NCBI RefSeq assembly: GCF_026126405.1
Contig: NZ_JAFMTQ010000002.1
Span: forward strand, 1-64,000
Length of the DNA: 64,000 nt
Direction of reading: 5' to 3'
Source: Aureitalea sp. L0-47
GTDB taxonomy: Bacteria > Bacteroidota > Bacteroidia > Flavobacteriales > Flavobacteriaceae
The notes beneath the pieces were generated by a model. It was not told the origin of the DNA and did no database searches. It saw only the letters and a program-made list of their open reading frames with translations. Below, piece after piece: positions 42,997 to 51,745 of the stretch. Each line of letters opens with the position of its first letter. The first letter of the stretch is position 1. Both the position numbers and the translations under genes were made by a program.

Positions 42997-44391
42997 CTAA
43001 ACCTGAACTTCTTTCCACCTTCCCTTTCGGAACCAAACAATGCCAATAATGGCGATAAGGATCTCCGCTATGGTAATTGCTAGCAACACCCCGAGGACTC
43101 CCAGGTCGAAAGTTATGGCCGCCAGGTAGGCAAATGGGAGTTGAAACAGCCAGAAGCAGAAGAAATTTATAATTGTTGGGGTGCGCGTGTTTCCGGCTCC
43201 ATTAAAAGCCTGAATTATCACCATACCATAGGCATAGAATACATAGCCTGCGGCGATCACTCTTAAACTGAGCGCACCATTTTCGATCACGGACGGATCG
43301 TCACTGAATATCTTAAGTATCATTTCAGCAAAGAGCATATAGAAAACAGAGACCCCTGCCATAAACCATGCATTGTATTTTCCGGTCTTCCAGACAGAAG
43401 TTTCTGCCCGGTCCGGTTTTTTAGCACCCAGGTTCTGACCCACCAGAGTAGCCGCAGCATTACTCATTCCCCAGGAAGGCATGAGGGTAAACATGAGTAC
43501 ACGGATCGCTATAGTATAACCGGCCAATACTTCACTTCCGAATTCGGCCATAATACGCATAAGGAACACCCAGCTGGAGGTGCCAATTATGAACTGACCA
43601 ATCCCTCCCAAAGAAACACGGACCAAATTCAACATGATACCTGCTCTGAAAACTAAATCCTTGAAACCAACCTTGATTCTACTCCAGCCATAGAACAATA
43701 TCACCAATTGCAGGATGACCGCACTTCCTCGTCCGATGGTCGTGGCTATAGCAGCTCCTTTTACGCCGAAGGCCGGGATAGGACCAAATCCAAAAATAAA
43801 CATAGGGTCCAGAACGATGTTAAGCAGATTTGAGAATATCAACACCTTCATAGCTACGGAAGCATCTCCGGCACCACGGAATACCGCATTGATTATAAAC
43901 AGCAGCATGATGGTTACATTCCCCCCAAGCAGGATCTGTGTATATCCGTAACCTTCAGCTATGAGATCGGGTTCACCACCCATAAGTGATAATATTTCCT
44001 TCGGGAAAAGTATACCTATGATACTTACAAGTATGGCGATAAAGATTCCGAGGAATATCGATTGAACAGCAGACTTTGCCGCTCCGGGGACGTCTTTTTC
44101 TCCTACCCTGCGGGCAACAATGGCAGTTACACCCATGCTCAGTCCTATAGATATTGCATATACAAGCGTGAGCACCGATTCTGTGAGTCCAACAGTAGCA
44201 ATAGCATTGGCACCAAGGCTTGAAACGAAATAAGCATCTACCAGGAAGAATACCGATTCCATCATCATTTCGAGCACCATCGGAACCGAAAGAAGGAAGA
44301 TTGCCTTACGGATGCTTCCACTGGTAAATTCCTGGTCTTTACCCGCTACTGCCTGCGGCAAATATTTAAATATTTTCCTTAGGGTATTCAA
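42997..44391 (-). CDS. MATE family efflux transporter
   Basis: About 464 residues with 12 predicted membrane helices in two homologous halves. Family lines include LFLVDAYFVSSLGANAIATVGLTE-type sequence in helix 1-2 and GQNLGAKKPDRAETSVWKT between the halves. MATE proteins exchange cations for drugs or metabolites across the inner membrane. The start is uncertain: the first usable codon is TTG at 44391; the first in-frame ATG comes about 37 codons later, inside the first helix. Only 33 bases separate it from the terminator of the oxidase operon, and no good promoter was found there. Confidence 0.88.
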   Translation of the reverse strand: MNTLRKIFKYLPQAVAGKDQEFTSGSIRKAIFLLSVPMVLEMMMESVFFLVDAYFVSSLGANAIATVGLTESVLTLVYAISIGLSMGVTAIVARRVGEKDVPGAAKSAVQSIFLGIFIAILVSIIGILFPKEILSLMGGEPDLIAEGYGYTQILLGGNVTIMLLFIINAVFRGAGDASVAMKVLIFSNLLNIVLDPMFIFGFGPIPAFGVKGAAIATTIGRGSAVILQLVILFYGWSRIKVGFKDLVFRAGIMLNLVRVSLGGIGQFIIGTSSWVFLMRIMAEFGSEVLAGYTIAIRVLMFTLMPSWGMSNAAATLVGQNLGAKKPDRAETSVWKTGKYNAWFMAGVSVFYMLFAEMILKIFSDDPSVIENGALSLRVIAAGYVFYAYGMVIIQAFNGAGNTRTPTIINFFCFWLFQLPFAYLAAITFDLGVLGVLLAITIAEILIAIIGIVWFRKGRWKEVQV

Positions 44392-44424
44392 ACAAGAGGT
44401 CTTGGTTAGGAAGGATAAGATACT

Positions 44425-44456
44425 AAAAAACCCTCTCGTTCATGAGAGGGTTTTTC
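44425..44456 (-). terminator. Intrinsic terminator of the act-cta operon
   Basis: AAAAACCCTCTC (44426-44437) and GAGAGGGTTTTT (44444-44455) form a perfect 12-bp stem with a 6-base loop and a T-run on the minus strand. It lies 18 bases past the ctaD stop. Confidence 0.88.
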
Positions 44457-44473
44457 TTATATGTACCAATCGA

Positions 44474-46300
44474 TTAATGATTCATTTCTTCTTCATTCGC
44501 TTGCAACGGTATGTGTTGCGGAACAAAATCCTGACCCGGAATTACATAGTCACTTTCATCTTTGTTCATCTTACTGTAGTCGTACGCCCAACGATGTACA
44601 TGAGGTATCGGGCCATCCCAGTTTCCGTGGATGTGCTTGACTTCTGCCGTCCATTCCAAAGTATTCGATTTCCAAGGGTTCTTCGGACCTTTCTTTCCGT
44701 AGAACATTGAATGGATAAAGTTGTAAAGGAAAATCAATTGTGCTGCTGCGGTAATGATAGCAAAAATAGTGATCACAACGTTCACGTCGGCAAGATCATC
44801 GAAATACGGGAAAGCCGTGTTGGTGTAATACCTTCTTGGCAGACCAGCCATTCCAATGAAGTGCATTGGGAAGAACACCCCGTAAGCTCCAACGGCGGTG
44901 ATCCAGAAGTGAACATATCCCAGGTTCTTATTCATCATTCTAGCCTGGAACATTTTCGGGAACCAGTGATACACCCCGGCGAATAAACCATACAAGGCCG
45001 AGATACCCATTACAAGGTGGAAGTGTGCCACTACAAAGTAAGTATCGTGTACATTAATATCCAGTGCACTGTCTCCAAGAATGATCCCTGTTAGACCTCC
45101 TGTGATGAAGGTAGAAACCAGGGCTATCGAGAATAGCATGGCCGGGTTCATCTGGAGATTCCCTTTCCAGAGAGTGGTGATATAGTTAAATGCCTTTACT
45201 GCTGAAGGAATCGCGATCAACAAGGTTGTGAATGTAAATACAGACCCCAGGAACGGATTCATCCCTGAAATAAACATATGGTGCCCCCATACAATGGTAG
45301 ACAGGAATGCGATCGCCAGTATTGAAGCTACCATCGCGCGATATCCGAAGATAGGTTTTCTGGCGTTTGTTGCGATTACTTCGGAAGTGATCCCTAAGGC
45401 TGGTAGTAGTACGATATAAACTTCTGGGTGACCCAGGAACCAGAACAGGTGTTCAAAGAGTACAGGGGATCCTCCCTGGTTGTGAAGTACTTCACCTGCG
45501 ATATATATATCAGAAAGGAAGAATGATGTTCCGAAACTTCTATCCATGATCAGCATCAAAGCTGCTGAAAGAAGAACCGGGAAAGAAACCACACCGATAA
45601 TAGCTGTTACAAAGAAGGCCCAGATCGTTAGTGGAAGGCGTGTCATAGACATACCTTTCGTACGAAGGTTTAATACGGTTACTATATAATTTAGTGATCC
45701 AAGAAGTGACGAAGCAATAAAGATCGCCATGGATACAAGCCATAAGGTCATACCTGTTCCTGAACCCGGAATTGCCTGTGGTAATGCACTAAGCGGTGGA
45801 TAGATCGTCCATCCGGCAGAAGCTGGTCCTGCCTCAACAAACAGGGACATTACCATGATCACACTGGATAGGAAGAACAACCAGTAAGAGATCATATTCA
45901 GGAAACCTGAGGCCATATCTCTTGCACCAATCTGCAACGGTATTAACAGGTTGCTAAACGTACCACTCAATCCCGCTGTTAGCACGAAGAATACCATGAT
46001 GGTACCGTGTATAGTGACAAGTGCTAAATAAACACTAGGATCCATAACTCCTCCTTCGGCCCATTTACCAAGGAATATTTCAAGAACTGTAAAAGGTTCT
46101 TCCGGCCAGGCTAGTTGTAACCTGAACAGGATTGACATTGCAATTCCAATAATACCCATAAACAACCCTGTGATCAGGTATTGCTTAGAGATCATCTTGT
46201 GGTCCTGACTAAATAAATACTTAGTTATGAACGTCTCTTTATGATGATGTCCGTGATCGTCGTGGTGATCTACTGCGTGTGCTTCGGCGTGTGCTGACAT
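44474..46300 (-). CDS. ctaD: Cytochrome c oxidase subunit I
   Basis: 608 residues with about 12-14 helices. Haem and copper ligands are seen in LALVTIHGTIMVFFV, in the CuB/Tyr loop WFLGHPEVYIVLLPALG, in VWGHHMFISGMNP and in HDTYFVVAHFHLVMG, giving the aa3-type active site with haem a and haem a3/CuB. The N-terminus carries a His/Asp-rich stretch (AEAHAVDHHDDHGHHHKE), which is unusual. It is the last gene of the alternative complex III-oxidase operon and would receive electrons through CtaC. Subunits III and IV are encoded at 19534-21633. Confidence 0.96.
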   Translation of the reverse strand: MSAHAEAHAVDHHDDHGHHHKETFITKYLFSQDHKMISKQYLITGLFMGIIGIAMSILFRLQLAWPEEPFTVLEIFLGKWAEGGVMDPSVYLALVTIHGTIMVFFVLTAGLSGTFSNLLIPLQIGARDMASGFLNMISYWLFFLSSVIMVMSLFVEAGPASAGWTIYPPLSALPQAIPGSGTGMTLWLVSMAIFIASSLLGSLNYIVTVLNLRTKGMSMTRLPLTIWAFFVTAIIGVVSFPVLLSAALMLIMDRSFGTSFFLSDIYIAGEVLHNQGGSPVLFEHLFWFLGHPEVYIVLLPALGITSEVIATNARKPIFGYRAMVASILAIAFLSTIVWGHHMFISGMNPFLGSVFTFTTLLIAIPSAVKAFNYITTLWKGNLQMNPAMLFSIALVSTFITGGLTGIILGDSALDINVHDTYFVVAHFHLVMGISALYGLFAGVYHWFPKMFQARMMNKNLGYVHFWITAVGAYGVFFPMHFIGMAGLPRRYYTNTAFPYFDDLADVNVVITIFAIITAAAQLIFLYNFIHSMFYGKKGPKNPWKSNTLEWTAEVKHIHGNWDGPIPHVHRWAYDYSKMNKDESDYVIPGQDFVPQHIPLQANEEEMNH

Positions 46301-46322
46301 AATCTTTCTAAGCTAATTTTTT

Positions 46323-47381
46323 TTATTGTTTTAATACTGTTGCTAGGGTAGGTTGTTCTGCAATCCATTTGTTGAAGTCTTCTTCTTCTTCAACAATAAT
46401 CTTCATTTGCATGTTATAGTGGCTGGTACCACAGATCTTATTACAAAGCAAAAGATAATCAAATTCGTACATTTCCAGTAACTCTTTACCTTCTACTGCC
46501 AGGGCGAGGTTATTTTCAGTTCTGATCTTGTTGATCTTGGCCACCTTTTCCTTCATTTCGGGATCTGCCCTCATATCGGCAGTCGTCATATTGGGAGTGA
46601 AGGCGAATTGGGTAATCATACCAGGAACACAGTTCATCTGTGCGCGGAAATGAGGCATATATGCAGAGTGTAATACATCCTGAGAACGCATTTTAAACAA
46701 CACCTTTCTTCCTTTTGGAAGGTGAAGTTCGTTAACGATCTTGTCGTCCTGTGCATACGGATCGGAGGCATCTACTCCCAATTGATTCACACCCTCTATT
46801 AGTCTAACATTCGCTTCTCCCAAGGTGTTATCATCACCTGAATAGCGAGCTCTCCAGTCGAACTGGTATGCATACAATTCGATCACGAGCGGATCTTCAT
46901 CGGCATCCACATTCATAATATCACTCCAGGTAAACAGACCGTAAATGATCAATCCAGCAAGTACAATTACCGGGATGATCGTCCAAATGAATTCCAGTCG
47001 GTCGTTGTCTGCGTAAAAAAGTGCTTTTTGTTTTTTCTGACCGCGATATTTGAAAGCAAAATAATGCAGTAACCATTGGGTAATGATTCCTACCACGAAG
47101 ATAATAATCATCGAGATGAGGAAGAGCTGATCTGTTTGCAGCCCGTGTTCCGAGGCCGAAACCGGGAGAAGTACATCTCCCCATTCGTAGAAAGAAAATG
47201 CGGACAGGGCGTAGATGAATAGAACCATCGCCAGCATTAACCAACCCTGTGTATTATTATCCTTATCGTTAGCTATTTCCGAAGTATTCGTCGCGGGTCT
47301 GGACATCTCGAATATCTTACCCATTTGCATAACGGCAACTCCGAAAAGAATAATTACTAATACTACTAAAAATGCGGTCAT
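46323..47381 (-). CDS. ctaC: Cytochrome c oxidase subunit II
   Basis: 352 residues. The CuA ligands are Cys313, Cys317, His321 and Met324 in CNKICGTSHYNM, with the upstream His in DVLHSAYMPHFRAQMN. Instead of the common two helices, four membrane segments are predicted (about 1-20, 50-72, 85-115, 130-155), the first two being an N-terminal addition. There is no C-terminal haem c domain, so this is aa3 and not caa3 type; electrons probably come from the monohaem ActE or the cytochrome domain of ActA. It lies 22 bases upstream of ctaD. Confidence 0.95.
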   Translation of the reverse strand: MTAFLVVLVIILFGVAVMQMGKIFEMSRPATNTSEIANDKDNNTQGWLMLAMVLFIYALSAFSFYEWGDVLLPVSASEHGLQTDQLFLISMIIIFVVGIITQWLLHYFAFKYRGQKKQKALFYADNDRLEFIWTIIPVIVLAGLIIYGLFTWSDIMNVDADEDPLVIELYAYQFDWRARYSGDDNTLGEANVRLIEGVNQLGVDASDPYAQDDKIVNELHLPKGRKVLFKMRSQDVLHSAYMPHFRAQMNCVPGMITQFAFTPNMTTADMRADPEMKEKVAKINKIRTENNLALAVEGKELLEMYEFDYLLLCNKICGTSHYNMQMKIIVEEEEDFNKWIAEQPTLATVLKQ

Positions 47382-47405
47382 CGTTATCTGTCTTCTATAA
47401 TTTTA

Positions 47406-48755
47406 TTAATAATGAAAATGTTTACTTTCCTTAACGAACGGATTATGTTTCGCGAGTAGCGGCGCCTTCGTAAGTGCCGTGAACACAACAAAAATAAACA
47501 GTCCAAAGAAAAAGAATAGTGATCCAAGTTCCGGAATACCAATAGACCATGAGGCACCTACGGTTCCAGGCATCACCATATTGAACACATCGATATAGTG
47601 TCCTGCAAGGATCACGATACCGGTAAGGATTACAAACCAGTTTACGCGTTTATAATCGCTATTCATGAGCATCAGTACCGGGAACACGAAGTTCATCACT
47701 ACCATTCCGAAAAATGGAAGTTTATAATCCTCAATACGAGTAACAAAATACGTTACCTCCTCTGGAATGTTCGAGTACCAGATCAACATGAACTGTGAGA
47801 ACCAAAGATACGTCCAGAAAATACTGAATCCAAACATGAATTTAGCCAGGTCATGAATGTGACTGTCGTTAACATGCTCCAGATAGCCTTTAGACTTAAG
47901 GTAAATCGTAACCATGGCAATCACCGTGATAGCGCTTACCATCATACCCGCGAACACATACCATCCGAATAGCGTAGAGAACCAGTGTGGATCGAAACTC
48001 ATGATCCAGTCCCAGCTCATCATTGATTCAGTAACGATAAAGAATACAAGGAACATAGCTGAGGCCTTGAAATTCTTTTTGAACCAACGGTTATCCTCGG
48101 CATTGTCGTCACGGAGTGAGTTGCGTCTAGAAACCCATCGATACAGGTTCCAGCCTCCCAAGAAAATGACAGCTCTTATTAGGAAAAACGGCACATTAAG
48201 GAAGCTACTCTTCCCAGCGATAAGTTTATCGTAATGTTCATTACTAGGATCTACCAATTCTGGGTCCATCCAGTGGAATATATGATTAATATGGAAACCT
48301 GAAAGGAGTAATAATACTATGATGATAATAGATGCTACAGGTAAATAGGCCGTAATTCCTTCCATCACTCTAAATAGTACTGGGGACCAACCTGCCTGAG
48401 CCGCGTATTGAATTGCATAAAAGGCCAGCGTACCCAAAGCGATCATGAAGAAAAAGAAGGATGCAATGTAGAGTGCAGACCAGGGACGGTTCTGCATTTG
48501 ATGCAACACGTGCTCATAGTGAGCCTCATCGTCATGAGCTGCTTCACCATGACTTGCTTCGCCGTGGCTATCGCCGTGTGAATCGGCCGCCACTGCGTGA
48601 TCACCACCATGACCATCACCGTGGTCACTAGCCATCATTTCCTTTACTTCGGAAGTTGTTTTAGGAGCCATCATAAAACCGGTAACGATTCCAATAGCCC
48701 CAACTACCATAAAGATAATTGCGAACAGTTTTAATTTGTTGGGTAGCGTATACAT
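47406..48755 (-). CDS. actF: Alternative complex III subunit ActF (quinol:cytochrome c oxidoreductase membrane protein)
   Basis: 449 residues, about ten membrane helices, related to ActC/NrfD. After the first helix, residues about 44-84 are a stretch dominated by His, Asp and Glu (GDGHGGDHAVAADSHGDSH and following), periplasmic by topology, perhaps metal-binding. The line WFKKNFKASAMFLVFFIVTESMMSWDWIMSFDPHWFSTLFGWYVF is typical of the family. In Rhodothermus marinus ActF is a membrane subunit of menaquinol:cytochrome c oxidoreductase. It sits directly before ctaC, which links the two complexes genetically. Confidence 0.92.
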   Translation of the reverse strand: MYTLPNKLKLFAIIFMVVGAIGIVTGFMMAPKTTSEVKEMMASDHGDGHGGDHAVAADSHGDSHGEASHGEAAHDDEAHYEHVLHQMQNRPWSALYIASFFFFMIALGTLAFYAIQYAAQAGWSPVLFRVMEGITAYLPVASIIIIVLLLLSGFHINHIFHWMDPELVDPSNEHYDKLIAGKSSFLNVPFFLIRAVIFLGGWNLYRWVSRRNSLRDDNAEDNRWFKKNFKASAMFLVFFIVTESMMSWDWIMSFDPHWFSTLFGWYVFAGMMVSAITVIAMVTIYLKSKGYLEHVNDSHIHDLAKFMFGFSIFWTYLWFSQFMLIWYSNIPEEVTYFVTRIEDYKLPFFGMVVMNFVFPVLMLMNSDYKRVNWFVILTGIVILAGHYIDVFNMVMPGTVGASWSIGIPELGSLFFFFGLFIFVVFTALTKAPLLAKHNPFVKESKHFHY

Positions 48756-48779
48756 ATCTTTTACTATTCTCTTAATTCT

Positions 48780-49439
48780 TTAGTTAGCTTCTTGGTTTTC
48801 AGAACTCTCCTCTACTGTCTCTAGGATTGTTTCGAGTGACTCCTGAGCTTGCTCAGGGACAGTTTCGATTATCAATCCAGCCTCTCCTTTCAGAGCAGCT
48901 TTAAGATTCAGTACGTGCTGAGTAATTTGCCAGCGTTCCAATTCGTTCGTTTGAGAGGCATAAGACCCCATGGAGTTCAATCCGTACATTTGAACATGAT
49001 AGATACTTCCTTCTGTAATATTTCTTCCCGGATCCGCATAACTGGGTATCCCAAGGAATTTCTCACGCTTCATGAGGATTCCTTGTCCATCACCTTTTTC
49101 GCCGTGGCATACTGCACAATAGATGTCATATAGTTCGGCACCTCGCGCCAGATTCTCCTCCGTTACAGGAAGTGTCATTGTAAGCTCTGCTCTTGCCAGT
49201 TCAAGGCCTTCGTTCGAGTCTTCGTAGTCGTAAGGCATCCAGCCTCTTGGAATGGATCCATCTACAGGAAGTTTTGCTTCCATTTCATTCTCGAATATTT
49301 CGTATTCACCGTAAGTATCGTAACCTACCGGTTCGTACATATTGGGCATATACTGGTAGTTCGGATTATTGGAATCAAAACAGGATACCATTGCCAGAGA
49401 AGCAATAATAACTATACTTATGTTGATCGCTTTCTTCAT
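48780..49439 (-). CDS. actE: Alternative complex III monohaem cytochrome c lipoprotein ActE
   Basis: 219 residues. The signal peptide has the lipobox MVSC with Cys20, predicting a lipid anchor. A single haem c motif CAVCH is at residues 108-112, and the distal Met ligand is probably in the region around MYGLNSMGSY. ActE is thought to deliver electrons from the complex to the terminal oxidase. ATG 49439 gives a normal lipoprotein signal; the 49466 alternative would add nine residues overlapping actD. The C-terminal tail is acidic. Confidence 0.92.
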   Translation of the reverse strand: MKKAINISIVIIASLAMVSCFDSNNPNYQYMPNMYEPVGYDTYGEYEIFENEMEAKLPVDGSIPRGWMPYDYEDSNEGLELARAELTMTLPVTEENLARGAELYDIYCAVCHGEKGDGQGILMKREKFLGIPSYADPGRNITEGSIYHVQMYGLNSMGSYASQTNELERWQITQHVLNLKAALKGEAGLIIETVPEQAQESLETILETVEESSENQEAN

Positions 49440-49440
49440 A

Positions 49441-49980
49441 TTAGTGGTCGTCTTCGTCATTTTCAATTAAACTAATTTCCAATGCACCGGTGTTATACAG
49501 GAATTTTGTCATTTCATCCACGTCGTGGTTTCCGGTATCTATCGCCATCAGGAAATGATCGTCCGTAGTACGAACATCCGGATTTTCTGCTTTCTTAAAC
49601 GGCCACAACTTACTTCTCATATAGAAGGTGATTACCATTAAGTGAGCGGCAAAAAATACTGTCATCTCAAACATGATAGGTACAAAAGCCGGCATGTTTT
49701 CCAAATAGCTGAAACTTGGCTTACCACCAATGTCCTGAGGCCAGTCCTGGATCATGATATAATTCATCATCACTATGGCTACAGCTAGTCCAACCAAACC
49801 ATAAAGGAAGGAGGTGATCGCAATACGTGTGTCCGCAAGACCCATGGCTTTTTCAAGCCCGTGAACCGGGAATGGCGTATAGATCTCCTCGATGTGATAG
49901 TGCTCTCCTCTCACTTGCTTTACTGCATGGAGAAGGATATCATCGTCGTTATAAATAGCGTGAATCACTTTCGATGCCAT
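49441..49980 (-). CDS. actD: Alternative complex III subunit ActD (DUF3341)
   Basis: 179 residues. The N-terminal 60 residues form a soluble ferredoxin-like domain (VIHAIYNDDDILLHAVKQV), then two membrane helices (SFLYGLVGLAVAIVMMNYIM and MPAFVPIMFEMTVFFAAHLMVITF) and a short C-terminal soluble part. This is the DUF3341 layout found between ActC and ActE. Its position between actC (two bases) and actE (one base) confirms it. Confidence 0.93.
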   Translation of the reverse strand: MASKVIHAIYNDDDILLHAVKQVRGEHYHIEEIYTPFPVHGLEKAMGLADTRIAITSFLYGLVGLAVAIVMMNYIMIQDWPQDIGGKPSFSYLENMPAFVPIMFEMTVFFAAHLMVITFYMRSKLWPFKKAENPDVRTTDDHFLMAIDTGNHDVDEMTKFLYNTGALEISLIENDEDDH

Positions 49981-49982
49981 AG

Positions 49983-51716
49983 CTATGAATTATTTTTTAG
50001 TTTATTAGCCTGACCTGCCCAATCGTCTCTTTTCGCTCTGCCTGGGAATTCATCCAGGATGCTGTCTAACAGGTCGTATTCTTTATCGGTCATTTTACTC
50101 ACCTGTTCAAAGGTGTAGATACCTAGTTGATGTAATTTTTCTTCCATCTTCGGTCCTACTCCACTGATCAGTTTAAGGTCGTCTGCTGTTTGAGTTTCCG
50201 GATCGAAACTTCCGATACCACTCAACAGGTCTTGTATTTTTTCTGAATGATCCTCTTCCGAAGATGATTCTTTAGCCGGTGCTGGCGCTGAAGCTACTCC
50301 TTCTGGCATGGTGTAATGCTTAACATCATCACCGTGTTCTGCTCTCAATCTCTTATATCCTTCTCCTGAACCCTTCAGAATAGATTTTACCTCAGCCTGT
50401 GCAATTACCGGGAAGGTTCTCGCATACAACAGGAACAATACGAAGAAGAATCCGATGGTTCCGATAAAAATACCTATATCCACAAAGGTTGGTGAGAACA
50501 TGGTCCATGAAGACGGAAGGTAATCACGGTGCAAGGATGTCACGATGATCACAAAACGCTCGAACCACATACCGATGTTCACCACAATAGAAATAAAGAA
50601 GGAGAACATGATACTTGTACGTAATTTCTTAAACCACATGAACTGTGGTGAGAACACATTACAGGTCATCATCGCCCAGTATGCCCACCAGTAAGGTCCG
50701 GTAGCACGATTCAGGAAGGCGTATTGTTCGTATTCCACTCCAGAATACCAGGCTATGAACAGCTCGGTAATATATGCTACACCAACAATAGAACCAGTGA
50801 TCATGATCACGATGTTCATCAGCTCAATGTGCTGTATGGTGATATAATCCTCGAGATGCGAAACCTTCCTCATAATAATAAGGAGTGTTTGTACCATAGC
50901 GAAACCGGAGAAGATCGCACCCGCAACGAAGTAGGGTGGGAAGATGGTGGTGTGCCATCCAGGAATCACCGATGTGGCAAAGTCAAAGGATACAATGGTG
51001 TGTACCGAAAGTACAAGAGGTGTAGCTAAACCGGCAAGAACCAATGAAACCTCTTCAAATCGTTGCCAGTCTTTTGCTCTACCACTCCATCCGAAGGATA
51101 GTATGCTGTAAACTCTTTTTGTAAATGGTGTAATAGCCCTGTCGCGGATCATAGCGAAATCCGGCAGCAGTCCGGTCCACCAGAATACTAATGAAACCGA
51201 TAGATAGGTTGAGATCGCAAATACGTCCCAAAGCAGTGGTGAGTTAAAGTTTACCCATAGCGAACCAAATTGGTTAGGGATAGGTAATACCCAGTATGCT
51301 AACCATGGACGACCCATGTGTATAATTGGGAACAATCCCGCCTGGATCACCGAGAAGATAGTCATCGCCTCAGCGGAGCGGTTGATTGCCATTCTCCATT
51401 TCTGACGGAATAGAAGTAGTACCGCTGAGATCAGTGTTCCCGCGTGACCAATACCTACCCACCATACGAAGTTAGTGATATCCCATGCCCAGTTTACCGT
51501 TGGATTAAGACCCCAGACACCAATACCAGTGGAAATGGTGTAAATGATACATCCAACTCCCCAAAGGAAAGCGGCCAGTGATATTCCGAAAACGATCCAC
51601 CAGGCTCGATTCGCTTTTCCTTCAACCGGAGCAGCTACATCCACCGTTACATCGTGGTACGACTTTTCTCCAAGAACTAAGGGTTTTCTAATAGGTGCTT
51701 CGTAATGCGACGCCAT
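49983..51716 (-). CDS. actC: Alternative complex III subunit ActC (NrfD/PsrC family) with C-terminal helix-hairpin-helix domain
   Basis: 577 residues. The first 450 form the NrfD-type quinol-interacting membrane subunit with about ten helices (NPTVNWAWDITNFVWWVGIGHAGTLISAVL is a clear family line). The C-terminus, after a linker of about 50 residues (SSSEEDHSEKIQDLLSG), has a helix-hairpin-helix domain (DDLKLISGVGPKMEEKLHQLGIYTFEQ, about residues 511-538) like that in COG3743 proteins. Such domains also occur as tails on other respiratory subunits, so it may serve protein contact and not DNA binding. It follows actB by 29 bases. Confidence 0.93.
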   Translation of the reverse strand: MASHYEAPIRKPLVLGEKSYHDVTVDVAAPVEGKANRAWWIVFGISLAAFLWGVGCIIYTISTGIGVWGLNPTVNWAWDITNFVWWVGIGHAGTLISAVLLLFRQKWRMAINRSAEAMTIFSVIQAGLFPIIHMGRPWLAYWVLPIPNQFGSLWVNFNSPLLWDVFAISTYLSVSLVFWWTGLLPDFAMIRDRAITPFTKRVYSILSFGWSGRAKDWQRFEEVSLVLAGLATPLVLSVHTIVSFDFATSVIPGWHTTIFPPYFVAGAIFSGFAMVQTLLIIMRKVSHLEDYITIQHIELMNIVIMITGSIVGVAYITELFIAWYSGVEYEQYAFLNRATGPYWWAYWAMMTCNVFSPQFMWFKKLRTSIMFSFFISIVVNIGMWFERFVIIVTSLHRDYLPSSWTMFSPTFVDIGIFIGTIGFFFVLFLLYARTFPVIAQAEVKSILKGSGEGYKRLRAEHGDDVKHYTMPEGVASAPAPAKESSSEEDHSEKIQDLLSGIGSFDPETQTADDLKLISGVGPKMEEKLHQLGIYTFEQVSKMTDKEYDLLDSILDEFPGRAKRDDWAGQANKLKNNS

Positions 51717-51745
51717 ATTTATATACTATTACTTAGTTGGTTATT

